Shown in pieces: positions 6,647-11,079 of a stretch of 11,079 bases of DNA. The first letter of the stretch is position 1. The number at the start of each line of letters is the position of its first letter. The DNA comes from an uncultured Clostridium sp. (lineage in GTDB: Bacteria > Bacillota > Clostridia > TANB77 > CAG-508), in contig CATLUC010000050.1 in the NCBI GenBank assembly GCA_950059165.1, positions 1 to 11,079 on the forward strand, given 5' to 3'. Under the pieces are notes generated by a model. The model ran no database searches. It saw nothing but the letters and a program-made list of their open reading frames with translations, and was not told the origin of the DNA. The position numbers and the translations under genes are program-made.

Positions 6647-6943
6647 ATGACAATAGATGAAAGAAAATCAATAAGTACAAGTGTAATACAAAATCTAATT
6701 TTAGAAAATAGAGGAAAATTAAGTATATCAGGTGTTTTAGATGTCCTTAGTTTTGATGACCAAGTAGTTATGGTTGAAACAGAATTAGGCTTACTAACTG
6801 TCAAAGGAGAAAACCTTCGCATTAATAAATTAAGTATAGATACTTCAGAAGTTATAGTAGAAGGAGATATTTCTTATTTGGCTTATAGTGATAAAGAAGC
6901 AGATAAAACAAAAGGAAACTTTATGAGCAAAATCTTTAAATAA
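6647..6943 (+). CDS. yabP: Sporulation protein YabP
   Basis: A 98-aa member of the YabP/YqfC family, beta-rich small proteins needed for spore coat/cortex formation in the mother cell. The start at ATG 6647 is preferred over ATG 6638 because AGAGGAG (6631-6637) abuts the latter but stands 9 nt from the former. Family features: NRGKLSISGVLDVLSFDDQVV, then VETELGLLTVKGENLRI and a final VEGDISYLAYSD. The basic C-terminal tail is short. yabQ follows 91 nt later, the usual pair in spore formers, and marks the organism as a potential sporulator. Confidence 0.9.
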   Translation: MTIDERKSISTSVIQNLILENRGKLSISGVLDVLSFDDQVVMVETELGLLTVKGENLRINKLSIDTSEVIVEGDISYLAYSDKEADKTKGNFMSKIFK

Positions 6944-7034
6944 TGTCGTGCTAGGGACGTTTCTTTTGCGATATTTTAAATATATTTTAAATAAAGAAAA
7001 ATTTAGCTAAAAAAGAGGGAAGAGGGGTCAAATA

Positions 7035-7478
7035 ATGGTTACAAACCAGGCTTATTTGTTTTTAATTTTTATAGTAAATGGAATAATTATTGGACTATTA
7101 TTTGATTTTTTTAGAATTTCTAGGAAAGTAATTCCCACTAATAATATAGCAACATATATTGAAGACGTCCTATTTTGGATTTTAACAGGTATTATAACCT
7201 TATATTCTATATTTGTTTTTAACAATGGAGAAATGCGTTTATTTATGTTTTTAGGTATCATATTAGGGGCTTTTATATATATACTAACTTTAAGTTCTTA
7301 TATCATAAAAATTAATGTAAAAATAATTAATACAATACTTATTCCATTTAAAATGATTTATCGTTTAATACGTAAAATTATCTTCAAGCCAATTACCTTT
7401 TTAATTATAAATATAAGAAAAAGCTTTACAAATTTTGTCAAAATACCTAAAAAGTCGAAAAATATTGTAAAAAATTGA
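7035..7478 (+). CDS. yabQ: Spore cortex biosynthesis protein YabQ
   Basis: A 147-aa integral membrane protein of the YabQ family, known in B. subtilis to be needed for spore cortex formation and located in the membranes around the forespore. ATG 7035 has an AGAGGGG site about 8 nt upstream. Three or so membrane segments are visible: residues ~6-26 (ending GLLFDFFRI, typical of the family), ~41-63 and ~67-91. A strongly basic, isoleucine/lysine-rich C-terminal tail follows (RLIRKIIFKPI to KKSKNIVKN). It lies between yabP and the divIC-like gene, the conserved order in Firmicutes. Confidence 0.88.
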   Translation: MVTNQAYLFLIFIVNGIIIGLLFDFFRISRKVIPTNNIATYIEDVLFWILTGIITLYSIFVFNNGEMRLFMFLGIILGAFIYILTLSSYIIKINVKIINTILIPFKMIYRLIRKIIFKPITFLIINIRKSFTNFVKIPKKSKNIVKN

Positions 7479-7559
7479 AAATAAAAGAAGGATTTTTATA
7501 AAATTTGTAGAATATATAAATGATATTAAGAATAACTTAAAAAAATGGAGAGATTACAG

Positions 7560-7835
7560 ATGAAGAAAAACAAGAAAATATATATAAAATTACTTATACT
7601 AGCAATCGCTATATATGTAATTTATACATTATTTAATCAACAACAAACTTTAAATCAATATAATCAAGAAAGCAAAGAATTAGCTTCTCAAATAGAAGAA
7701 CAAAAAGAATACAAAGAAGAATTAGCAAAAAAGAAAGAAGATGTTACATCACTTGATTTCATTGAAAAAAAAGCAAGAGAAATGTTAGATATGTATTATC
7801 CAAATGAAAGAGTATATGTAGATGCAGGAATGTAA
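7560..7835 (+). CDS. divIC: FtsB/DivIC-family cell division protein
   Basis: A 91-aa bitopic membrane protein of the septum-formation-initiator family, which joins FtsL and FtsQ/DivIB in the divisome. ATG 7560 is chosen because GGAGAG (7547-7552) stands 7 nt ahead; ATG 7545 overlaps that site. Order: basic N-terminus, membrane segment (~residues 8-25, IKLLILAIAIYVIYTLF), a coiled coil rich in Q, E and K (~28-68), and the family's closing motif FIEKKAREMLDMYYPNERV. Its position directly after yabQ is the conserved place of divIC in Firmicutes. The stop codon lies inside the terminator stem. Confidence 0.88.
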   Translation: MKKNKKIYIKLLILAIAIYVIYTLFNQQQTLNQYNQESKELASQIEEQKEYKEELAKKKEDVTSLDFIEKKAREMLDMYYPNERVYVDAGM

Positions 7836-7859
7836 TTTTAAAATTATATTCCTTTTTTT
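7826..7859 (+). terminator. Terminator overlapping the divIC stop codon
   Basis: A 12-bp stem (7826-7837 with 7842-7853; AGGAAT outer arm with ATTCCT, one G-T pair, loop TTAA) runs into seven T (7853-7859). The last codons and TAA (7833-7835) form part of the stem. Confidence 0.88.
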
Positions 7860-7870
7860 GGAAAAAACAT

Positions 7871-7898
7871 TTCATTTTCTTAAAACTTGTGCTATAAT
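7871..7898 (+). promoter_or_regulatory. Promoter of rho (extended -10)
   Basis: TATAAT (7893-7898) with extended -10 TGC (7890-7892) is near-perfect; the -35 region is weak (TTCATT around 7871). Transcription would begin near 7905, leaving a ~65-nt leader. Confidence 0.65.
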
Positions 7899-7969
7899 AG
7901 GTATGAAATTATTTTAAAATTTATAATTATAGAATAAAAAGGCATTATTAAAATATAAGGAGGACATAT

Positions 7970-9331
7970 ATGTTAAATATAGAAGCCATGACACTAATAG
8001 AATTAAAAGAACTAGCAAAAGAATATAATATTAGAAATATTTCAAAATTAAAAAAAGATGAATTAATCACAGTATTAAAACAAATTACTAATCAAGAAAA
8101 TGTTCCAGCAACATATAATTCAGAAAAACTTGTAGAAGAAGTAGAAGAAGTAAACAAAAGGCAATATGATGCCAATGGAGAGCCAATTGTAGACTATAAA
8201 TTAACTAGTGAAGGTGATGCAATAGTTGAAGGAATTTTAGATATATTGCCAGATGGGTATGGTTTCTTAAGAGGGGATAACTTTCTATCAAGTGAAAAAG
8301 ATGTTTATATTTCTGTAGTTCAAATTAGAAGATTTCGTTTAGATACAGGAGATATTGTAAAAGGTATTTCAAGATTTAGAGAGGGGGAGAAATTTCCATC
8401 TTTGATTTTTGTTGGCGAAGTAAATGGAGAACATCCAGAAAAAGCAATGAAAAGAAAAAGATTTGATGAATTAACACCAATATATCCAAATGAAAGATTA
8501 AAATTAGAAACAGTCTCAAATGATTATGCAACAAGGATTATTGACTTAATGTGTCCAATTGGAAAAGGGCAAAGGGGAATGATTGTAGCACAGCCAAAGG
8601 TTGGAAAAACCACATTATTAAAAAAGGTTGCCAATAGTATTACAAAAAATAATCCTGAAACAGAGCTAATTGTATTATTAATAGACGAAAGACCTGAAGA
8701 AGTAACAGACATGAAACGTTCTATAAAGGGTCAAGTAATTCATTCTACATTTGATGAATTACCAGAACATCATGTAAAAGTTGCAGAAATGGTATTAGAA
8801 CGTGCTAAAAGATTAGTAGAACAACAAAAAGATGTTGTTATACTATTAGACAGTATAACAAGGCTTACTAGAGCTTATAACTTAGTAATACCTTCTTCTG
8901 GAAGAACTTTATCTGGTGGTATTGACCCAGCAGCATTACATAAACCTAAAAAATTCTTTGGAGCAGCTAGAAATATTGAATTTGGTGGAAGTTTAACTAT
9001 TTTAGCAACAGCTTTAATTGATACAGGAAGTAGAATGGATGATGTTATTTTTGAAGAATTTAAGGGAACAGGTAATATGGAGGTTCATTTAGATAGAAAA
9101 TTGTCTGAAAGAAGAATTTTTCCTGCTATTGATATTAACAAATCTGGAACAAGAAGAGAAGATTTATTATTAAAAAAAAAAGAAAAAGAAACTGTATTTG
9201 CTTTAAGAAAAGCTATGAATAGTATGCCAGTTGCAGATGTTACAGAACAAGTTATTAGTCATATGACCCAATCTAAAAATAATGACGAGTTTATTAACAA
9301 AATGGAAAGCTATTTAAAAAAGTTTAAATAA
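7970..9331 (+). CDS. rho: Transcription termination factor Rho
   Basis: Rho is a hexameric RNA-dependent ATPase that ends transcription of untranslated RNA. The 453-aa protein starts at ATG 7970 behind AAGGAGGA. Domains: Rho_N helical domain (residues ~5-40, LIELKELAKEYNIRN), a short acidic linker (~50-75), the cold-shock-like primary RNA-binding domain (~85-165, with EGILDILPDGYGFLR), then the RecA-type ATPase. Walker A is AQPKVGKTT (207-215), the catalytic segment DERPEEVTDM (239-248), Walker B VVILLD (289-294), the Q-loop SSGRTLSGG (309-317) and the R-loop region GTGNMEVHLDRKLSERR (366-382). Full-length and intact. It is monocistronic, with its own promoter and terminator. It marks the end of the core-gene part of the window. 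Confidence 0.97.
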   Translation: MLNIEAMTLIELKELAKEYNIRNISKLKKDELITVLKQITNQENVPATYNSEKLVEEVEEVNKRQYDANGEPIVDYKLTSEGDAIVEGILDILPDGYGFLRGDNFLSSEKDVYISVVQIRRFRLDTGDIVKGISRFREGEKFPSLIFVGEVNGEHPEKAMKRKRFDELTPIYPNERLKLETVSNDYATRIIDLMCPIGKGQRGMIVAQPKVGKTTLLKKVANSITKNNPETELIVLLIDERPEEVTDMKRSIKGQVIHSTFDELPEHHVKVAEMVLERAKRLVEQQKDVVILLDSITRLTRAYNLVIPSSGRTLSGGIDPAALHKPKKFFGAARNIEFGGSLTILATALIDTGSRMDDVIFEEFKGTGNMEVHLDRKLSERRIFPAIDINKSGTRREDLLLKKKEKETVFALRKAMNSMPVADVTEQVISHMTQSKNNDEFINKMESYLKKFK

Positions 9332-9350
9332 GAAATAAAGATAGTGCAAA

Positions 9351-9386
9351 ATAAAGCTTAAGAGAGTTTCTTAAGTTTATTTTTTA
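9351..9386. terminator. Terminator after rho, possibly bidirectional
   Basis: ATAAA-g-CTTAAGA (9351-9363) pairs with TCTTAAG-TTTAT (9369-9380) with one bulged G and a 5-nt loop; T-run 9380-9385. The A/T-rich left arm gives a T-tract on the minus strand too, so it may also serve the convergent DUF2726 gene ending at 9425. Confidence 0.75.
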
Positions 9387-9424
9387 TATATTTATAGAAA
9401 GAGGAGAGTTGTTGTTATATCTAT

Positions 9425-9922
9425 CTATATGTATTTTTTTATTTCATTTAATATCTTAGTTTCATTGTATTCATTTGCTGGCTTAATATGAAGTACAGGC
9501 ATAATTCCATTAAACATTTTATCAAGCAATTTATCACGTTCAATTCGTTTTTCATCTGTAAAATGAGAGTTGTCATCTAACTCAATACAAGTTATTATAT
9601 TTCCAGTGTTTATATCATACAATACATAGTCAATACTTTTATCTTTTATCTCATCATATAAGGCTGAATTTCTTTTATTATTTATATCCATTATTCTATT
9701 TATTGCTACTTGTGTTGATATTTGAAAATATATATTTTTTTCTTTGTCTTCATTTAGTTTTTTTACTATATTTATTAAAACTCTTAAAAATTTTCTTTCT
9801 GTCGCAGTTAAAAATTCCTTTCTTAGTGTATAGTTGGGAATTTTGTAATATTCTATTCTACCATCTTCATCCAATACAGGTATTTGTTCTAATTTTCTTC
9901 TATCATCTGTTATTATTTGCAT
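9425..9922 (-). CDS. DUF2726-domain protein (possible nuclease-fold)
   Basis: A 165-aa protein read on the minus strand. The ATG at 9922 (MQIITDDRRKLEQ) is chosen because AAAGGA lies ~9 nt upstream; an in-frame ATG at 9988 would lie upstream of the promoter. The second half matches DUF2726: LTATERKFLRVL, then IDYVLYD, CIELDDNSHF and a terminal IERDKLLDKMF. D and E in IDYVLYD and IELDD stand where PD-(D/E)XK-type nucleases carry catalytic acids; a nuclease-like fold has been suggested for the family, but no function is established here. It is a lone gene convergent with rho, behind a perfect consensus promoter, as typical for accessory single-gene insertions. Confidence 0.75.
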   Translation of the reverse strand: MQIITDDRRKLEQIPVLDEDGRIEYYKIPNYTLRKEFLTATERKFLRVLINIVKKLNEDKEKNIYFQISTQVAINRIMDINNKRNSALYDEIKDKSIDYVLYDINTGNIITCIELDDNSHFTDEKRIERDKLLDKMFNGIMPVLHIKPANEYNETKILNEIKKYI

Positions 9923-9959
9923 TATATTTAATTCCTTTCTTTTGTTTTTATTTATGTGT

Positions 9960-9988
9960 ATTATAACATTATAAAACATTATTGTCAA
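9960..9988 (-). promoter_or_regulatory. Perfect-consensus promoter of the DUF2726 gene
   Basis: On the minus strand TTGACA (9988-9983), 17 nt, TATAAT (9965-9960), with extended -10 TG. Both hexamers match consensus exactly. Transcription would begin near 9953, ~30 nt before the start codon. Confidence 0.88.
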
Positions 9989-9995
9989 AAAATAG

Positions 9996-10011
9996 GAAAT
10001 TTATAAATTTC
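9996..10011. repeat. 16-bp perfect palindrome upstream of the DUF2726 promoter
   Basis: GAAATTTATAAATTTC is a perfect palindrome 7 bp upstream of the -35 box. It could be an operator or an UP-element-like AT tract. Confidence 0.4.
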
Positions 10012-10036
10012 ATAAATTATTTTGTAAAAGATGGGG

Positions 10037-10054
10037 AGCATATAAAAATATGCT
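10037..10054. repeat. Small hairpin
   Basis: AGCATAT (10037-10043) with ATATGCT (10048-10054) and an AAAA loop. There is no T-run. Role unknown. Confidence 0.35.
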
Positions 10055-10072
10055 TGTTATTATTAAAATGCA

Positions 10073-10160
10073 ACATTGCACAAAATGAAACTTTAAGGCT
10101 TAAATTTCAATATCAATACATTACATTGCACAAAATCAAAGTTTAAGGCTTAAATTTTAA
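10073..10160. repeat. Two 38-nt direct repeats, iteron-like
   Basis: Units at 10073-10110 and 10123-10160 share ACATTGCACAAAAT, TTTAAGGCTTAAATTT and AAT, differing at three bases, with a 12-nt spacer (50-bp period, about five helical turns). Each unit contains the odd palindrome TTTAAG-G-CTTAAA. The pattern suggests tandem binding sites for one protein; two copies are too few to call an origin. Confidence 0.6.
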
Positions 10161-10182
10161 TTTAATATAAAATAATACAAAA

Positions 10183-10207
10183 AAGACATAAAAATGTCTT
10201 ATTTTTT
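10183..10207. terminator. Hairpin with T-run
   Basis: AAGACAT (10183-10189) pairs with ATGTCTT (10194-10200), loop AAAA, followed by A and six T, with six A on the other side. It is a probable intrinsic terminator in either direction; no gene ends next to it. Confidence 0.5.
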
Positions 10208-10237
10208 ATTCTGATTAAAATTAGGCACATATCAGCA

Positions 10238-10315
10238 GGGGTTGACAACGTAGTTGTCAAGGAGGGGTGCAACCCCTAACGACAGACCCGTTAGCTATAC
10301 CATATAAGCGATAGC
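10238..10315. other. Cluster of GC-rich inverted repeats, oriT- or origin-like
   Basis: Four inverted repeats follow one another: TTGACAAC/GTTGTCAA (10242-10249, 10253-10260), AGGGGT/ACCCCT (10263-10268, 10272-10277), CTAACG/CGTTAG (10276-10281, 10289-10294) and GCTAT/ATAGC (10294-10298, 10311-10315). GGGGTTG (10238-10244) can also pair with CAACCCC (10270-10276), enclosing the first. The stretch is clearly more GC-rich than its surroundings and has no open reading frame. Clustered short hairpins like these are found at transfer and single-strand replication origins of mobile elements. No relaxase or replication gene is in the window, so this is inference. Confidence 0.4.
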
Positions 10316-10419
10316 AATAAATTTATTCAATGAGTTCGTTTGGTCGCGATACCTTTTCAGATAGTTTAAATATATAAAATCGTTTTAATGAAAAAAATCT
10401 AACGTAGCATTACCCAATG
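10316..10419. other. Non-coding stretch, nothing recognised
   Basis: No open frame with a ribosome site, no strong hairpin. It leads from the inverted-repeat cluster to the promoter of the small peptide. With 9923-10237 it forms a gene-free stretch of more than 550 bases, described in the neighbouring entries. Confidence 0.5.
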
Positions 10420-10448
10420 TTGACAAAAAGAAAAAAATACTGTACTAT
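10420..10448 (+). promoter_or_regulatory. Promoter of the small peptide transcript
   Basis: TTGACA (10420-10425), 17-nt spacer, TACTAT (10443-10448). Transcription from about 10455 to the terminator at 10599 would give an RNA of ~145 nt. Confidence 0.6.
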
Positions 10449-10455
10449 AAATTCG

Positions 10456-10481
10456 CCTTTTGCCATAAGGTAGAAAGGAGG
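10456..10481 (+). promoter_or_regulatory. 5' hairpin masking the toxin ribosome site
   Basis: CCTTTT (10456-10461) can pair with GAAAGG (10473-10478), which includes half of the AAAGGAGG site. A rival hairpin CCTT/AAGG (10456-10459 with 10467-10470) would leave the site free. In the pAD1 par system a 5' stem-loop is known to sequester the fst ribosome site. Confidence 0.4.
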
Positions 10482-10486
10482 TCATT

Positions 10487-10555
10487 ATGAAAGATTTGCT
10501 AAAATTGTTAAAGCTTTATATGATTTACTTGATAGTAAAGCATTTGAGTGATTAG
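10487..10555 (+). CDS. 22-aa hydrophobic peptide, putative par/Fst-type type I toxin
   Basis: ATG 10487 stands 5 nt behind a perfect AAAGGAGG (10474-10481), far better than most genes here. The ORF ends at TAG 10553-10555. The product begins MKDLLKLLKLYM and continues IYLIV before a short polar end: a hydrophobic, probably membrane-active helix with a few Lys. The enterococcal toxin Fst also begins MKDL, but is 33 aa with a central Pro not seen here. Context is the main argument: own promoter, shared bidirectional terminator, facing promoter for a short antisense RNA, and repeats CATTAT and GATTTGCT across the start codon repeated on the other side of the terminator. In the +1 frame the DNA encodes IVKALYDLLDSKAFE, amphipathic but without a start, so a one-base loss relative to an ancestral gene is a possible alternative. 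Confidence 0.55.
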   Translation: MKDLLKLLKLYMIYLIVKHLSD

Positions 10556-10561
10556 CAAAAG

Positions 10562-10599
10562 AAAAAAGGCTAGGTGTTCGAGTTTTCCTAGTCTTTTTT
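10562..10599. terminator. Shared bidirectional terminator
   Basis: A 13-bp stem (10562-10574 with 10587-10599; AAAAAAGGCTAGG against CCTAGTCTTTTTT, one G-T pair) with a 12-nt loop. Both strands give a stem with six T at the 3' side, so it can end the toxin mRNA and the converging antisense RNA. Confidence 0.8.
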
Positions 10600-10634
10600 C
10601 ACGCCATTATTACTTGATTTGCTTTGCAATTGCT
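10562..10634 (-). ncRNA. Putative antitoxin RNA (~70 nt)
   Basis: From the minus-strand promoter at 10669-10641, transcription would start near 10634 and end at the bidirectional terminator, giving about 73 nt. It would carry complements of GATTTGCT and CATTAT and then the terminator loop, all complementary to the toxin mRNA. It has no ORF. The length and plan agree with the ~65-nt RNA II of pAD1 par. Start and end are predicted, not measured. Confidence 0.5.
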
Positions 10635-10640
10635 ATAAAT

Positions 10641-10669
10641 ATAATAGCACATAAATTAGTATATGTCAA
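10641..10669 (-). promoter_or_regulatory. Strong promoter of the antisense RNA
   Basis: On the minus strand TTGACA (10669-10664), 17 nt, TATTAT (10646-10641), with extended -10 TGC. It is stronger than the facing toxin promoter, as expected for an antitoxin RNA. It lies 6 nt downstream of the XRE stop codon on the same strand and serves no ORF. Confidence 0.7.
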
Positions 10670-10674
10670 ATTTC

Positions 10675-10896
10675 TCATTTTATGCGTGGATATGGCTTCT
10701 TTATATCTGTTAATCTTGCTATATAATCTATTGAAACATTATAGTATTTTGCAAATACTAATATAGTATCTAATGGAGGTACTCTTTCGTTATTTTCGTA
10801 TCTAATATATGAGTTTTTTGATATAAATGCTAATTTAGAACACTCTTTTTGTGTCATGTCTCTATCTTCTCTTAATTCTCTTAATCTTAAATTCAT
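10675..10896 (-). CDS. XRE-family HTH repressor (Cro/CI type)
   Basis: A 73-aa single-domain DNA-binding protein. ATG 10896 is preferred to GTG 10905 because GAGGTGAT lies about 5 nt upstream of the ATG. The helix-turn-helix covers residues ~3-60: LRLRELREDRDMTQKECSKL, then ISKNSYIRYENNERVPP and LDTILVFAKYYNVSIDYI, the classic HTH_3 pattern. No C-terminal cleavage or multimerisation domain is present. It is divergent from a gene starting at 11061; between them lie three like palindromes overlapping the promoters, so it most likely represses its neighbour and itself. Small XRE regulators of this kind control phages, integrative elements and their immunity. Confidence 0.9.
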   Translation of the reverse strand: MNLRLRELREDRDMTQKECSKLAFISKNSYIRYENNERVPPLDTILVFAKYYNVSIDYIARLTDIKKPYPRIK

Positions 10897-10928
10897 TCTT
10901 ATCACCTCATAATTTAATTATATAAAAA

Positions 10929-10995
10929 TACCCCATTTGGGGTTGACAAATTACTCCATATGGGGTAATATTATTTCAGTACTCCATATGGAGTA
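10929..10995. promoter_or_regulatory. Three operators for the XRE repressor
   Basis: TACCCCATTTGGGGTT (10929-10944), TACTCCATATGGGGTA (10952-10967) and TACTCCATATGGAGTA (10980-10995) share the dyad TACYCCATWTGGRGTA. Centres are 23 and 28 bp apart. The first touches the forward -35, the second fills the spacer and -10, the third covers the start of transcription. Confidence 0.8.
10943..10971 (+). promoter_or_regulatory. Repressor-controlled forward promoter
   Basis: TTGACA (10943-10948), 17-nt spacer, TAATAT (10966-10971). It drives the gene at 11061 and is covered by the three operators. Transcription would start near 10978, giving an ~83-nt leader. Confidence 0.75.
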
Positions 10996-11011
10996 TAAAA
11001 ACTAGTTTAAA

Positions 11012-11053
11012 AACCAATAGGAAAGCTCCCCTTTCTTGTTGGTTATAGGGGAG
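11012..11053 (+). promoter_or_regulatory. Structured leader that can mask the ribosome site
   Basis: A 14-bp hairpin, AACCAATAGGAAAG (11012-11025) with CTTTCTTGTTGGTT (11031-11044, two G-T pairs), has a 5-nt loop CTCCC. The loop plus next two bases, CTCCCCT (11026-11032), are exactly complementary to the ribosome site AGGGGAG (11047-11053). The two pairings exclude each other in part, so the leader may switch translation. Confidence 0.5.
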
Positions 11054-11060
11054 AAATAAA

Positions 11061-11079
11061 ATGGAAGAATTAAAAAATG
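11061..11079 (+). CDS. Start of a gene under XRE control, cut by the window end
   Basis: ATG 11061 lies 7 nt behind AGGGGAG (11047-11053) and reads MEELKN before the window ends. Too little is visible to name it. The divergent repressor and operators make it the first gene of the regulated lytic- or transfer-side operon of an accessory element. Confidence 0.55.

Larger units (their letters stand above)
10483..10623. repeat. Paired direct repeats DRa/DRb of the toxin-antitoxin locus
   Basis: CATTAT (10483-10488) and GATTTGCT (10493-10500) recur in the same order as CATTAT (10605-10610) and GATTTGCT (10616-10623), with 4- and 5-nt gaps. The first pair covers the toxin start codon, the second the 5' part of the antisense RNA, so the antisense RNA is complementary to the toxin mRNA there as well as in the terminator. 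This copies the DRa/DRb plan known from pAD1 par. Confidence 0.6.

Noticed and set aside
9703..9966. Plus-strand open frame opposite the DUF2726 gene
   Set aside because: Leu/Phe-rich product typical of the antisense of an AT-rich gene; the opposite strand has a recognisable domain and promoter.
10073..10160. CRISPR array made of the two direct repeats
   Set aside because: Only two units, a 12-nt spacer, and a unit with an odd internal palindrome; no cas gene.
10294..10315. tRNA-like cloverleaf near the inverted-repeat cluster
   Set aside because: No T-loop motif, no anticodon arm of proper length and no acceptor stem; no tRNA or rRNA gene was seen in the window.
10548..10766. Plus-strand open frame through the bidirectional terminator and antisense to the XRE gene
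   Set aside because: No ribosome site, it reads through a strong terminator hairpin, and the opposite strand holds a clear HTH protein.
11026..11053. H-type pseudoknot between hairpin loop and ribosome site with the full 14-bp stem kept
   Set aside because: All five loop bases would be paired and a 4-nt link would have to span 14 bp, which is sterically unlikely; competing structures are the better model.

Overview
The window is a very AT-rich stretch of a Gram-positive chromosome. Three things point to an endospore-forming lineage of the Clostridia: low-GC codon use with strong AGGAGG-type ribosome binding sites; an RF2 gene whose programmed +1 frameshift uses SPF/GGQ positions identical to those known for E. 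coli RF2; and a yabP-yabQ-divIC cluster. The exact taxon cannot be read from the sequence. An uncultured gut Clostridia member is an inference.

Layout. Positions 1-987 hold the 3' part of a large surface-type protein with a formylglycine-generating-enzyme-like (C-type lectin) fold. Next (1050-2830) is a sigma/anti-sigma-like operon. The sigma gene has no usable start in its own frame and appears frameshifted near its 5' end. Then come a membrane-anchored polysaccharide deacetylase (3001-3801), a small Cys-rich gene of unknown function with its own promoter and terminator (3855-4091), prfB with programmed frameshift (4232-5333), a short aspartate kinase (5417-6376), the sporulation genes yabP and yabQ with a divIC/ftsB-like gene (6647-7835), and rho (7970-9331). 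A dispersed intergenic repeat family sits at about 2884-2947 and 6403-6514.

After rho the character changes from about 9400 to the end. It becomes an accessory region with a DUF2726 gene on the minus strand behind a perfect-consensus promoter, two 38-nt direct repeats, a cluster of GC-rich inverted repeats that looks like an origin of transfer or replication, a compact convergent two-transcript locus, and a minus-strand XRE repressor. The repressor is divergent from a gene that starts at 11061 and runs off the window. Three matching palindromic operators lie between the two, and the forward gene has a structured leader that can mask its ribosome binding site.

The most interesting object is the locus at 10420-10669. 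A promoter drives a tiny hydrophobic peptide ORF (22 aa) with a very strong but maskable ribosome binding site. A second promoter faces it and would make an RNA of about 70 nt. Both transcripts end at one bidirectional terminator. Two direct-repeat words (CATTAT and GATTTGCT) occur in the same order at the toxin start codon and at the 5' part of the antisense RNA. This is the architecture of the par/Fst type I toxin-antitoxin systems of enterococcal plasmids, with a peptide unlike canonical Fst beyond its first residues.
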